From NCBI GenBank assembly GCA_964551475.1, contig CAZKCI010000028.1:8117-72116 (forward strand): a DNA stretch of 64,000 nucleotides, in the 5' to 3' direction. Under the pieces are notes generated by a model, which worked only from the letters and a program-made list of their open reading frames with translations, searched no databases and was not told the origin of the DNA. The position numbers and the translations under genes are program-made. Numbering within the stretch: the first letter of the stretch is position 1; each line of letters begins with the position of its first letter. The stretch is from CAZKCI01 sp964551475 (GTDB lineage Bacteria; Auribacterota; Erginobacteria; Erginobacterales; CAZKCI01). Positions 8,056 to 16,104 of the stretch are shown here, piece after piece.

Positions 8056-8177
8056 ATGGGTAAGGGAAAAGATATTGGTCTGGTAAATAGGTAAGGTTAA
8101 TGGTGCGGCTTGGCTGCCGACCCCACCAGAGACCTGACCCATTGACCAGACCATTAACCTTACCCTAACCCCTATCC
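8056..8177. repeat. Intergenic hairpin with TAAGGTTAATGG words
   Basis: The left arm (8056-8104, GGGTAAGG...GGTAAGGTTAATGGT) pairs imperfectly with the right arm (8139-8177, CATTGACCAGACCATTAACC...). It sits 10 bases after the proC stop and may act as a 3'-end structure. Confidence 0.65.
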
Positions 8178-8185
8178 AATCTGTC

Positions 8186-9049
8186 ATGGGCCTGATCGAA
8201 CTCGCACTCGGCTTCTGCTTCACCCTTCTCCTCGTCCGCGCGCTCGTGCCGGACGAAGGCCAGGCGGCGTTTAACCCGCTGTACCGGACAACGATCGCGC
8301 TCACCCGCCCCGCTCTCGATCGGATCCGCCGACTGATCCCGCAGGCGGGACGGACCGGGCCGGTCCTGCTGATGGCGCTGATCGTCGCTTTCCAGGGGCT
8401 GCTCTATCTCCTGTCCGGCCCTTCCGGGCGACGCGTCGATCTTGTCCTGCGTCCCTGGTTTTTCGTCGGGATCTCTCCCCTCTCTTGCTGGGCCAAGGCG
8501 GCCGTTTTCTACCTTTCCCTCATCTTCCGCCTCCTCGCCTTCGCCGCCGTCATCCTGGCTCTCCAGCGCCCGGAAAATTCCTGCGATCAGATCTCGCGCC
8601 TCTTCCGGGAGGCGCTTTCCCCCGCGGACCGCCTCTGCGCAAAAAACCGTTTCGCCCTTCCCGGCCTCCTGGTCGTCCTTTTCGCGGTCGCTCTGGCGCT
8701 CTTCTGGAAGGCCTTCTCCCTTCTCGGCCTTCTTCCCGGCGAGACGATGCTCCCGCTCCAGTCCCTCCTGATCGCGGCCGCCGTTTTCGCCGGCCTCTCT
8801 TCCGTCTTCGCTCTTCTGATCTTCGCTCAGGCGCTTCTCTCCTGGCTTCCTCTCGGAGGATTTTCGGGGTCGTCCGGCGCCTGGCTGGCGTCACTGACCG
8901 AACCGTTGATCGCGCCGTTTCGGCGTTTCCACCTTCGCTTCGGCCAGTGGGATTTGACGCCGATGGCCGCGATCGCCGCTCTCCTGATCGGCCGTGGTCT
9001 GGCCATGATCATCCTCGCCGCTCTCTTGAGGTGGACGGTGGGTTTATGA
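8186..9049 (+). CDS. YggT-family membrane protein (two YggT repeats)
   Basis: The 287-residue integral membrane protein has about six to eight hydrophobic segments. NPLYRTTIALTRPALDRIRR (residues 32-51) and TEPLIAPFRRF near 235 are the paired YggT signatures (helix, N/TEP-x5-R). YggT genes commonly sit with proC and a DUF167 gene, as here, and this neighbourhood supports the call. The family's role is unsettled; osmotic stress and division-site functions have been proposed in different bacteria. The stop overlaps the next start as ATGA. Confidence 0.85.
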   Translation: MGLIELALGFCFTLLLVRALVPDEGQAAFNPLYRTTIALTRPALDRIRRLIPQAGRTGPVLLMALIVAFQGLLYLLSGPSGRRVDLVLRPWFFVGISPLSCWAKAAVFYLSLIFRLLAFAAVILALQRPENSCDQISRLFREALSPADRLCAKNRFALPGLLVVLFAVALALFWKAFSLLGLLPGETMLPLQSLLIAAAVFAGLSSVFALLIFAQALLSWLPLGGFSGSSGAWLASLTEPLIAPFRRFHLRFGQWDLTPMAAIAALLIGRGLAMIILAALLRWTVGL

Positions 9050-9351
9050 GCGGGCTGGAATGCCGGGATACTCCTTCCGGGGCTTTTTTTACCGTCCATC
9101 TGAAACCCCGCGCCCGGAGAGAGGGGCTGGAGGGGGTGGAAGAGGGGATGCTCACGGCCGCCGTGCACGCGCCGCCGGTCGAGGGCGAAGCCAACCGCTC
9201 GCTGATCAGGATTGTCGCCCGGGCCCTCGATGTCCCGGCCTCGTCCGTTTCCCTGGTCCGGGGCGAAAAGGGACGCCGGAAATCGCTCGTGGTCTCGGGA
9301 ATGAGCGCTCAGGCATTGCGGAGGAAGATTCATGATCTCGGATTGGAATGA
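9046..9351 (+). CDS. DUF167 (YggU) family protein
   Basis: The 101-residue protein carries the family blocks LKPRARREG near residue 16 and APPVEGEANRSLI near 44, with a basic GEKGRRKSLVV strand. Function is unknown. ATG 9046 overlaps the YggT stop (ATGA), and the last 20 nt overlap the start of the nucleoside phosphorylase gene, so YggT, DUF167 and the phosphorylase are translationally coupled. The frame is open further upstream inside the YggT gene, but the DUF167 domain begins here. Confidence 0.9.
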   Translation: MSGLECRDTPSGAFFTVHLKPRARREGLEGVEEGMLTAAVHAPPVEGEANRSLIRIVARALDVPASSVSLVRGEKGRRKSLVVSGMSAQALRRKIHDLGLE

Positions 9352-10159
9352 ACTGAACGAAACGGTCGGATTTCTCCAGGCGCGGATCGGCGCCGCCCCC
9401 CGGGCGGGCGTCATCCTGGGGAGCGGCCTGGGCGATCTGGCCGATCGGATGGAGCGCCGGGGGGATCTCTCCTACGGGGAGATCCCCCATTTCCCCGTCT
9501 CCACCGCCGTCGGCCATGCCGGCAGGCTGGTCTGGGGGAGGTGGTCGGGGACCGAGGTCGTGGTCCTGAAGGGAAGGCTCCATTCCTACGAGGGATATCC
9601 CTTGGGCCGGGTCGCTTTCCCGGTGCGGGTGATGAAGCTCCTGGGCTGTTCGACGCTGATCACCACCAACGCCGCCGGATCGCTGAACCCGGATCTTCGG
9701 GCGGGATCGGTGATGGTGGTGACCGACCATATCAACCTGCTGGCGGCCAATCCCCTGGTCGGGCCCAACCTGGAGCGCCTGGGCGCCCGTTTCCCGGACC
9801 TGACCGGCGCCTACGACCCGAGACTGGTCGAAACGGCGCTGAAGATCGCCCGGGAGAAAATGCTCGACGTCCGCCCGGGAGTGCTCACCGCCGTCAGCGG
9901 GCCGAACTACGAAACCGCCGCCGAATACCGGGCCTTCCGGTTCCTCGGCGCCGACGCGGTGGGGATGTCGGTGATCCCGGAGGTCATCGTGGCGGCGCAC
10001 TGCGGTCTCCAGGTCCTGGCCCTGGCGGGGATGAGCGACGAGTGTTTCCACGCCCAGCTCGAGCCTTTGAGCGCGGAGCAGGTGCTGGCCACGGCGCGGA
10101 AGATCGCGCCGGCGGTGGAGGCGATCATCTCCGGGATCCTGGCCTCCGGGAAAATCTAG
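9332..10159 (+). CDS. Purine nucleoside phosphorylase (PNP/MTAP family)
   Basis: The 275-residue trimeric-type phosphorylase cleaves purine nucleosides with phosphate. GSGLGDL (about 29-35) and GRLHSYEGY bind phosphate and ribose; TNAAGSLNP, SGPNYETAAE and GMSVIPEV carry the catalytic Glu and Met regions. Where typical PNPs have the base-contacting Asn (ITN), this protein reads AGMSDEC, somewhat like methylthioadenosine phosphorylases, so substrate preference is uncertain. It overlaps DUF167 by 20 nt. With the nucleoside importer at 26.8-31.7 kb and deoC at 40 kb it forms a salvage route. Confidence 0.88.
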   Translation: MISDWNELNETVGFLQARIGAAPRAGVILGSGLGDLADRMERRGDLSYGEIPHFPVSTAVGHAGRLVWGRWSGTEVVVLKGRLHSYEGYPLGRVAFPVRVMKLLGCSTLITTNAAGSLNPDLRAGSVMVVTDHINLLAANPLVGPNLERLGARFPDLTGAYDPRLVETALKIAREKMLDVRPGVLTAVSGPNYETAAEYRAFRFLGADAVGMSVIPEVIVAAHCGLQVLALAGMSDECFHAQLEPLSAEQVLATARKIAPAVEAIISGILASGKI

Positions 10160-10176
10160 CCGGTCCGGCGCGGAGC

Positions 10177-10225
10177 TATGGACGAGATGGACGCTATGGA
10201 CGAGATGGACAAGATGGACGCCTGA
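10177..10225 (+). repeat. ATGGACGAG-word tandem repeat
   Basis: The words ATGGACGAG, ATGGACGCT and ATGGACAAG recur five times between the phosphorylase stop and the kinase start. The ribosome-binding site of the kinase (GGAGCC) directly follows. Confidence 0.6.
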
Positions 10226-10235
10226 TGGAGCCGCC

Positions 10236-11405
10236 ATGCCCGCCAACAAGACATTCCTGGATCGCCTGATCGAGCGCCTGGACCGCGTCGACCGCCAGGA
10301 GGTCGGCGATTATCTCCTCGGCCTGGCCCGGGAGAAGGGCCTCCTGGAAAACATCTTCGACAGCATGCTGGAGGGGCTCGTGGTGATCGATCCCTCTTCC
10401 CGGATCGCTTTCTTCAACCGCGCCGCCGGCCGTCTCCTGAGCCTTCCCCCCGAAAGCCGGGGACGCCCCCTGGAGGAGTTCATCGCCGATCCCGGCCTGA
10501 AGGAAATCGCTCTCCAGGGATTGCAGCTTCCGGAGCAGTCGCTGGTCCGGGACTTCCGGACCGTCCAGCCGCCCCCCCGCTGGATCCGTCTGAGCCGCAG
10601 CACACTAAGGGACGAGGCCGGCCAGGTGCGGGGGCTTCTCCTTCTCTTCAGCGACGTCACCCGGCAGAGGCGGGCGGACGAAGAGGCGAGCGCGAGCGAG
10701 AGGATGGACGCGCTGGTCTTTCTCACCGCCACGGTGGCCCACGAGCTCGGCAACCCCCTCTCCTCGCTGGCCATCCACGTTCAGCTTCTGGAACGGGCGG
10801 TCAGGCAGATCGGGGCCGATCGGGCCGCGCCGCTCTTGTCGTCGATCGCCGTGGTCAAGGAAGAGCTCGCCCGCCTGGACGGGATCATCGTCCAGTTCCT
10901 GAAAGCGCTCCGTCCCGCCCCGCTGCAGCTCAGGGAGGACGATCTCAAGGAAGTGGCTCAGGACGTCCGGCGCCTGGTGGCGGCGGAGCTGAAGGGGAAG
11001 GGGATCTCGATCGAGCTCGAGTCGCCCTCCGATCCGGTCCGGGGCGTGATCGACCGCAACGCGATCAAGCAGGCGATCCTGAACCTGGTCAAGAACTCCG
11101 CCCAGGCGATGCCGCGGGGAGGGACGGTGCGGCTGATCCTGATGCGTGAGCAGACCCATCTCTCCTTCCAGGTGAGGGACGAGGGGAAGGGGATCCCGAC
11201 CGGGGAGATGCCGCAGATATTCGAGCCGTTTTCCTCCACCCGGGAGGGCGGTTCCGGACTGGGCCTCCTGGTGGTCTACAAGATTGTCCGCCAGCACGGG
11301 GGGACGATCGAGGTGTCGAGCGTCCCTTCCCGGGGGACGGCGGTCACCGTCCGGCTGCCCCTGCGCCCGGAGCGGATCAAGCTGCTGCCGCCGGCCTCCG
11401 CCTAA
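10236..11405 (+). CDS. PAS-domain sensor histidine kinase (NtrB-like)
   Basis: The 389-residue protein is cytoplasmic with no membrane helix. A PAS domain covers about residues 35-145, followed by a HisKA helix pair with the phospho-accepting His169 in AHELGNPLS, and a HATPase domain with N-box NLVKNSAQAM, G1 DEGKGIP and G2 GGSGLGLLV. It lies directly upstream of an NtrC-type regulator, the usual cognate arrangement. A soluble PAS sensor suggests an intracellular signal; the ligand is not evident. A cleft of about 70 bases separates the two genes and holds the regulator's own -10 box. Confidence 0.92.
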   Translation: MPANKTFLDRLIERLDRVDRQEVGDYLLGLAREKGLLENIFDSMLEGLVVIDPSSRIAFFNRAAGRLLSLPPESRGRPLEEFIADPGLKEIALQGLQLPEQSLVRDFRTVQPPPRWIRLSRSTLRDEAGQVRGLLLLFSDVTRQRRADEEASASERMDALVFLTATVAHELGNPLSSLAIHVQLLERAVRQIGADRAAPLLSSIAVVKEELARLDGIIVQFLKALRPAPLQLREDDLKEVAQDVRRLVAAELKGKGISIELESPSDPVRGVIDRNAIKQAILNLVKNSAQAMPRGGTVRLILMREQTHLSFQVRDEGKGIPTGEMPQIFEPFSSTREGGSGLGLLVVYKIVRQHGGTIEVSSVPSRGTAVTVRLPLRPERIKLLPPASA

Positions 11406-11465
11406 CCGGCAAAAGATAGCCGCGCCCGCCGGCGCGGGGCTAGGGCGGGCAGGGATTACGCGGAT

Positions 11466-11471
11466 TATAAT
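11466..11471 (+). promoter_or_regulatory. -10 box of the NtrC-like regulator
   Basis: A perfect TATAAT ends 7 nt before the ATG at 11479. No convincing -35 is present, so it may need an activator. The start site would be at 11478, making the transcript leaderless. Confidence 0.5.
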
Positions 11472-11478
11472 TGCTCAC

Positions 11479-12855
11479 ATGAACGCAGTCATTCTCATCG
11501 TCGACGACGAAAAAAACACCCGGGAGGGGCTCGGGCAGGCCCTGCGCTCCCGAGAGCGGCGGATCCTGCTGGCCGATGACGTCCCCTCCGCGGAAGAGAT
11601 CCTGAAGAGCGAGCCGGTGGACCTGGTTCTCGCGGACCTTAAGCTTCCGGGGATGGATGGTCTGGAGCTGCTCCGCCGGGTGCAGGGGATGTCGCTCGCT
11701 CCCCTCTTCATCGTCATGACCGCCTACGGGACCGTGGAGACCGCGGTCCGGGCGATGAAGCAGGGGGCCTACGACTATCTCACCAAGCCCGTCAACCTCG
11801 ACCAGCTGGAGCTCCTGGTGGCCCGCGCGCTCAAGGGCAAGAATCTGGAGGCCGAGAACGTCTACCTGAGGGAACAGCTCACCAAGAATTTCGGCCTGGA
11901 GGCCCTGACCGGAAAGAGCGCGGCCATGGAGAAGGTCTTCGAGCTCATCCGCCAGATCGCGCCCAGCCGCTCCACGGCTCTGATCACCGGGGAGTCGGGC
12001 ACGGGGAAAGAGCTGGTGGCCCGGGCCATCCATCTGGGCAGTCCGCGCCGCTCCGCCCCTTTCATCCCCGTCCACTGCGCTTCGCTGGCCTCCACGCTTC
12101 TGGAGAGCGAGCTCTTCGGCCACGAGAAGGGGGCGTTCACCGGAGCCGGAGCGATGAAAAAAGGGCGCTTCGAACTGGCGGACGCGGGGACCATTTTTCT
12201 CGACGAGGTGAGCGAAATCCCGCCGGAGACCCAGGTCAAGCTTCTCCGGGCGCTGGAAACCCATGAGTTCGAACGGGTGGGCGGAACCCGGCCGATCCGG
12301 GTCGATATACGCCTGATCGCCGCCACCAACGCCGATCTCTCCCGGCTCGCGGCGCAGGGGAAGTTCCGGGAGGACCTTTTCTATCGACTCAATGTGGTCC
12401 GGATCGATCTGCCTCCTCTTCGGGAGAGGAAGGAGGACATCCCTCTTCTGGTCCGACGCTTCCTGGACAAATTCGGGCGGGAGAACGGGAGGGAGGGGAT
12501 AGCCATCGCCCCGCCCGCCATCCGCCTGCTCCTGGCCCACGATTGGCCGGGCAACGTCCGGGAGCTGAAAAACTGCGTGGAGTCCATGGTGGTCCTGGCC
12601 CGCGGCCTCAAGCTGACGGTCGCCGATCTGCCTCCCGCCCTCCGGGAGCTGTCGCCGGCGCCCAGCGTTTCGCCGGCCCCTTGGAACCTCAAGGACGCCG
12701 GGAAAGACCTGATGGAGAAGGCCCTCCACAAGGCGGGCGGAAACAAGGCGGCAGCGGCCCGTCTGCTCGGGATCAGCCGGAGGACCTTATACCGGAAAAT
12801 CGGGGAGTCCCCGGGCAAGGGACAGGGACCGAAGGGACAGAAGGGACCACAGTGA
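11479..12855 (+). CDS. Sigma-54-dependent response regulator (NtrC family)
   Basis: From ATG 11479 the protein is 458 residues. The receiver domain (1-120) has DD near residue 9-10 and phospho-acceptor D53 in LADLKLPGMDG. The AAA+ domain has Walker A GESGTGKE near residue 171 and the sigma-54 contact loop GAFTGA near 219. A Fis-type helix-turn-helix ends the protein (GGNKAAAARLLGISRRTLYR). It activates sigma-54 promoters when phosphorylated, presumably by the upstream kinase. The last residues are encoded by a GGGACAG word repeat. The frame is open upstream, but the receiver domain starts at 11479. Confidence 0.95.
   Translation: MNAVILIVDDEKNTREGLGQALRSRERRILLADDVPSAEEILKSEPVDLVLADLKLPGMDGLELLRRVQGMSLAPLFIVMTAYGTVETAVRAMKQGAYDYLTKPVNLDQLELLVARALKGKNLEAENVYLREQLTKNFGLEALTGKSAAMEKVFELIRQIAPSRSTALITGESGTGKELVARAIHLGSPRRSAPFIPVHCASLASTLLESELFGHEKGAFTGAGAMKKGRFELADAGTIFLDEVSEIPPETQVKLLRALETHEFERVGGTRPIRVDIRLIAATNADLSRLAAQGKFREDLFYRLNVVRIDLPPLRERKEDIPLLVRRFLDKFGRENGREGIAIAPPAIRLLLAHDWPGNVRELKNCVESMVVLARGLKLTVADLPPALRELSPAPSVSPAPWNLKDAGKDLMEKALHKAGGNKAAAARLLGISRRTLYRKIGESPGKGQGPKGQKGPQ
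12819..12850 (+). repeat. GGGACAG/GGGACCG word repeat inside a gene end
   Basis: GGGACAGGGACCGAAGGGAC and further GGGAC words encode the Gly/Lys/Gln tail of the regulator and run into its stop codon, an example of a repeat supplying a C-terminus. Confidence 0.55.
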
Positions 12856-13295
12856 CGGACAACAGCCAGGAAACGATCATCCAGTACCGCGTCCCCTACG
12901 CCGACACCGACCAGATGGGATTCGTGTACTACGCCAACTATTTCGTTTATTTCGAACGGCTTCGCAACGAGCTCCTGCGCTCGAGCGGCGTGCCCTACCG
13001 GGATTGGGAAAAGCGCGGCTTGATTCTTCCCGTGGTGGAAGCGCACGCGGAATACCGTTCCCCTGCTCACTATGACGATCTTTTGGAGGTGAAGGGCTGG
13101 GTGAGCGAGCTGGGGAAGGTCCGTCTCCGGATCGACTACGAAATACTGAGGGGCTCGACAATCCTGGTGCGGGGATATACCATTCACGCCTGCCTGGACC
13201 GGGAGGGGAAGCCGACCCGGGTGCCGGAGGAGATCGCCAAACTGGGGGATATAGCCGCAGGTTTTAGGGTGCGCAGAGGCCAGACGAGACGGTAG
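12852..13295 (+). CDS. Acyl-CoA thioesterase (YbgC/FadM-type hotdog protein)
   Basis: The 147-residue single hotdog protein has the 4-hydroxybenzoyl-CoA thioesterase signature YADTDQMGFVYYANYFVYFE at residues 17-36, where the Asp is the catalytic residue, and HAEYRSPAHYDD further on. YbgC-type enzymes hydrolyse acyl-CoA thioesters, often with the Tol-Pal envelope system. The GTG at 12852 overlaps the regulator's stop by 4 nt (GTGA). The last dozen residues (AAGFRVRRGQTRR) and the stop are encoded by repeat sequence of the GTAGCCGC family. Confidence 0.88.
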   Translation: MTDNSQETIIQYRVPYADTDQMGFVYYANYFVYFERLRNELLRSSGVPYRDWEKRGLILPVVEAHAEYRSPAHYDDLLEVKGWVSELGKVRLRIDYEILRGSTILVRGYTIHACLDREGKPTRVPEEIAKLGDIAAGFRVRRGQTRR

Positions 13296-13369
13296 CCGCA
13301 CCCTTTAGGGTGCGTTTCAATCGAGTTGGGAACGAATGCTAAAACGCAGGCTGAAGCCTGCGGCTACCA
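13292..13369. repeat. GTAGCCGC-family palindromic repeat
   Basis: GGTAGCCGCACCCTTTAGGG at 13292 and GCTGAAGCCTGCGGCTACC ending at 13369 are inverted ends with inner palindromes. The first three bases used by the thioesterase stop (TAG 13293-13295) belong to the repeat. Confidence 0.75.
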
Positions 13370-13385
13370 TTAGGAATCGCAAGCC

Positions 13386-14129
13386 ATGCTCCAAACGATG
13401 AGAGAAGATGTCCGGGCGATCTTCGCCAAGGACCCGGCCGCCCGGTCGCTCGTGGAAGTGCTCCTCTGCTATCCCGGCCTCCATGCCGTCTGGTTTCACC
13501 GCTTCGCCCACGCCCTGCACCGGGCGGGTTTCAAGCTGCTGGCCCGGATTCTTGCCAATCTGTCCCGCTGGCTGACCGGCGTGGACATCCACCCCGGGGC
13601 CGAGATCGCTCCCGGAGTTTTCATCGATCACGGCTCCGGCGTGGTGATCGGGGAGACGGCGGTGGTCGGATCCGGCAGCCTCCTCTACCAGGGAGCGGTC
13701 CTGGGAGGGACGAGCAAGGAGAAGAAGAAGCGCCACCCCGCTCTGGGGAAGAACGTCGAAGTGGGAGCGGGGGCGATCATCCTGGGGCCCCTGCGCATCG
13801 GCGACGGCGCCCGCATCGGGGCGGGATCGGTGGTGATCCGCGACGTCCCGGCCGGGGCCACGGTCATCGGCGTCCCGGGACGGGTGTCGCTCGGCTTCAG
13901 CGCCCAGGATCTCGAGAGTCTCCAGCACAACCGTCTCCCCGACCCCGTGGCCGACGCCATCAAGGTGATCGTGCGGGCCCAGGGCAGCCTGGAGGAGCGG
14001 CTCGCCAAGCTCGAGTCGGTGGAGGGGATCTCCGCCGCCGTCGACCGGGCCTGGGAAGAGAAGAAGAGCGAGATCATGGAAGAGTTCTTCCCGGAGTGCG
14101 AGGAGTTCCGGGAAGGCGAGGGGATATGA
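13386..14129 (+). CDS. cysE: Serine O-acetyltransferase
   Basis: The 247-residue enzyme makes O-acetylserine for cysteine synthesis. A helical N-terminal domain (ARSLVEVLLCYPGLHAVWFHR, residues about 18-38, split here by function) leads into left-handed beta-helix hexapeptide repeats from about residue 65, with HPGAEI, FIDHGSGVVIGE and the usual catalytic His residues. It is of the shorter EpsC/CysE type. Either ATG 13386 or ATG 13401 could start it; no strong ribosome-binding site favours one. It overlaps the CooC-type gene by ATGA, an unusual pairing. Confidence 0.93.
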   Translation: MLQTMREDVRAIFAKDPAARSLVEVLLCYPGLHAVWFHRFAHALHRAGFKLLARILANLSRWLTGVDIHPGAEIAPGVFIDHGSGVVIGETAVVGSGSLLYQGAVLGGTSKEKKKRHPALGKNVEVGAGAIILGPLRIGDGARIGAGSVVIRDVPAGATVIGVPGRVSLGFSAQDLESLQHNRLPDPVADAIKVIVRAQGSLEERLAKLESVEGISAAVDRAWEEKKSEIMEEFFPECEEFREGEGI

Positions 14130-14863
14130 TCATCGGGATCTGCGGGAAAGGCGGCACCGGCAAGACCACGCTCGCCGCACTCACGGTGAAGTATCTCCTG
14201 GCCCGGGGGACTCGTCCCGTGCTCGCGGTCGACGCCGACCCCAACGCCAACCTGGGACGCCTGCTGGGGGCGGACTCCGCCGGCGATCTGGGGACGATCT
14301 GCGACGAGCTTCTGGACAAAGCGAAGGGGACCGCGGCGACCTTGAGCAAGCAGGAGATCCTGAAAATGGAGGTGGAGAGGCTCCTCTGGGAAGGGGAGGG
14401 GTTCGATCTCCTGACCATGGGCCGGCCGGAAGGCCCCGGCTGCTACTGCTATCCGAACCAGGTCCTTCGGACGCTTCTGGAGAAAGTCGCCGGACGCTAC
14501 CCCGCGCTGGTGGTGGACAACGAGGCCGGTCTCGAGCATCTGAGCCGCCGTCTGCTCCGGAGGATGGACCTCATGCTTGTCGTCTCCGACCCCGGCCCGC
14601 GGGGGCTTCTGACCGCCGGACGCATCCGCGAACTGGTCCGCGAGCTCAAGATCGCGGTGGGCAAGGAGAGGCTGATCGTCAACCGCTTCCGGAAGGGGGC
14701 CGCCGCCCCCGTCGCCCCGGCCGGCCTCGCCGTCGCCGCCGTCATACCTTCCGATCCTCAGGTCTCCGATTTCGACGAGTCCGGCCGCCCGCTGCTGGAG
14801 ATCCCCGCCGCCGCCCCGGCCTACCGGGCCCTCGCCCGTCTGCTGGATGAAGCTTTGTCGTGA
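14126..14863 (+). CDS. cooC: CooC-type nickel-insertion ATPase
   Basis: The 245-residue deviant-Walker P-loop protein has GKGGTGKTT at residues 7-15, DADPNANLG near 37 and GCYCYPN with the CxC pair at about C106/C108. In CooC this pair binds metal across the dimer, and ATP hydrolysis drives nickel insertion into carbon monoxide dehydrogenase. Its presence suggests a CODH/acetyl-CoA synthase elsewhere in the genome; none lies in this window. ATG 14126 overlaps the cysE stop. A MinD/Mrp-like relative is less likely because of the CxC motif. Confidence 0.85.
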   Translation: MIIGICGKGGTGKTTLAALTVKYLLARGTRPVLAVDADPNANLGRLLGADSAGDLGTICDELLDKAKGTAATLSKQEILKMEVERLLWEGEGFDLLTMGRPEGPGCYCYPNQVLRTLLEKVAGRYPALVVDNEAGLEHLSRRLLRRMDLMLVVSDPGPRGLLTAGRIRELVRELKIAVGKERLIVNRFRKGAAAPVAPAGLAVAAVIPSDPQVSDFDESGRPLLEIPAAAPAYRALARLLDEALS

Positions 14864-15018
14864 AGTTACGCAAGGTTACGATATAAATACGAAATCCGAA
14901 GCGCGGCCGCGATCCGCCTTTCGCTTGCTTCACCCACACGGAATGGGAGAGAACTCTTTTTTGTAGCGTCGCGACCCCCATCCCCTATCCCGTATCGAAG
15001 TTTTCGACAAGAGACCCG

Positions 15019-15047
15019 TTGACGATCCCGGCGGCCGCGGATAATCT
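15019..15047 (+). promoter_or_regulatory. Promoter upstream of the HAD gene
   Basis: TTGACG (15019-15024) and TAATCT (15042-15047) are 17 nt apart. The start near 15054 would give a 107-nt leader with a GGGCGG/CCGCCC hairpin (about 15060-15085). The rest of the 14864-15018 gap shows nothing I recognise. Confidence 0.5.
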
Positions 15048-15160
15048 TATAGCTACAGCCGGGCGGACATTTCACGGACCGCCCAGGGACCTCGGCTTGG
15101 AAATGTGGTGCGCCTCAGCACCCGACAGCGAGCTCGGCCGAAAACCCAGAGGGAGCCCTT

Positions 15161-15901
15161 ATGACCATCCGGGGAGTTGTTTTCGACAACGACAATACCA
15201 TCGCCAAGATCTATCCCGATCCCCGCTCCTACTGGCTGGATGTCTTCCTGGAGACGGTCCGGGAATGCGGGGGAAAGATACCGGCCGGCCGCGAGAACGA
15301 GTACATGCTCGCCTATTACACCGGCAAGGGATTCATGGCCCGTCTCTCGGAGATCGGCCTGAAGACCAGCTGGGACGAGTTTCAGAGGCTCAAGGGAGTG
15401 GTGGACGAGCGCAAGCGGATATCCTACATCAAGGCGGAGAAGGCGGGGCTTTTCCCCGACGCCGTCGAGTTCATCCGCCATCTCTCCGCCCACGGGATCA
15501 AGTACGGCGTGGCCACCTTCAGCACCCGCCGGGTGGTCATGGCCGCTTTCGACGCCCTCCCGGACTTCCCCCGGCCGGAAGGTTTTTTCGGATGGGACGA
15601 CTCCCTGAAACACAAGCTGGAGAAGCCTAACCCCGAGATCGCCTATCGGGTGCTCAAGCAGATGAAGGTCTCCGCCGACGACGCCTTGATGGTGGGCGAC
15701 CGCCTGACCGACATCGAGCTCGGCAACCAGGCCGGGATGACCACGGTCCTGGTCAAGCGGGTGGAGGAGGACGGCCCCCTGGTGGCCCAGATCGAGCGGG
15801 AGATCGAAGACATCCAGGGGAACATGGCGCGCCTGGAGGATTTCAACAAGGTCCCGGATTACCAGGTGACCAAGCTGACGGAGATCATACCGCTGCTCTA
15901 G
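15161..15901 (+). CDS. HAD-superfamily phosphatase
   Basis: The 246-residue protein has motif I FDNDNT (DxDxT) at residues 6-11, motif II in FSTRR near 125, a Lys in KPNPEIAYRV and motif IV GDRLTDIELG near 183. The insert between motif I and II is a small helical C1 cap, as in phosphoglycolate/pyrophosphatase-like HADs. TTTVL after GNQAG is typical. Substrate is not predictable. GAGGGAGC precedes the ATG. A long leader separates it from its promoter. Confidence 0.85.
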   Translation: MTIRGVVFDNDNTIAKIYPDPRSYWLDVFLETVRECGGKIPAGRENEYMLAYYTGKGFMARLSEIGLKTSWDEFQRLKGVVDERKRISYIKAEKAGLFPDAVEFIRHLSAHGIKYGVATFSTRRVVMAAFDALPDFPRPEGFFGWDDSLKHKLEKPNPEIAYRVLKQMKVSADDALMVGDRLTDIELGNQAGMTTVLVKRVEEDGPLVAQIEREIEDIQGNMARLEDFNKVPDYQVTKLTEIIPLL

Positions 15902-15906
15902 AGGGG

Positions 15907-16096
15907 CCGTTCAAAACATTGAAGTCGTTGAAACCGTTCAAAACGTTGAAATCGTTGCACGTGGCACGTGGCCATTCGCGGTTAAAAGCCAAGCCAATTC
16001 GTGAAATTCGCGCAATTCGTAGTTAAATCGACGATCCAAGCCGAGCCCAATTTGCGTTTTATTCGCGCGTTATTCGCGGTTAAAGCCAAGCCAAGA
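15907..16096. repeat. Mixed word repeats (GTTGAAA and ATTCGCGGTTAA words)
   Basis: The first part repeats CGTTGAAA/CGTTCAAAA words and GCACGTGG; the second repeats ATTCGCG, ATTCGTAGTTAAA and AAGCCAAGCC. Relatives of the second part flank genes at 20623-20745, 42513-42795 and 44614-44655. It fills the gap before the coiled-coil gene. Confidence 0.6.
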
Positions 16097-16104
16097 GGTG
16101 AACG

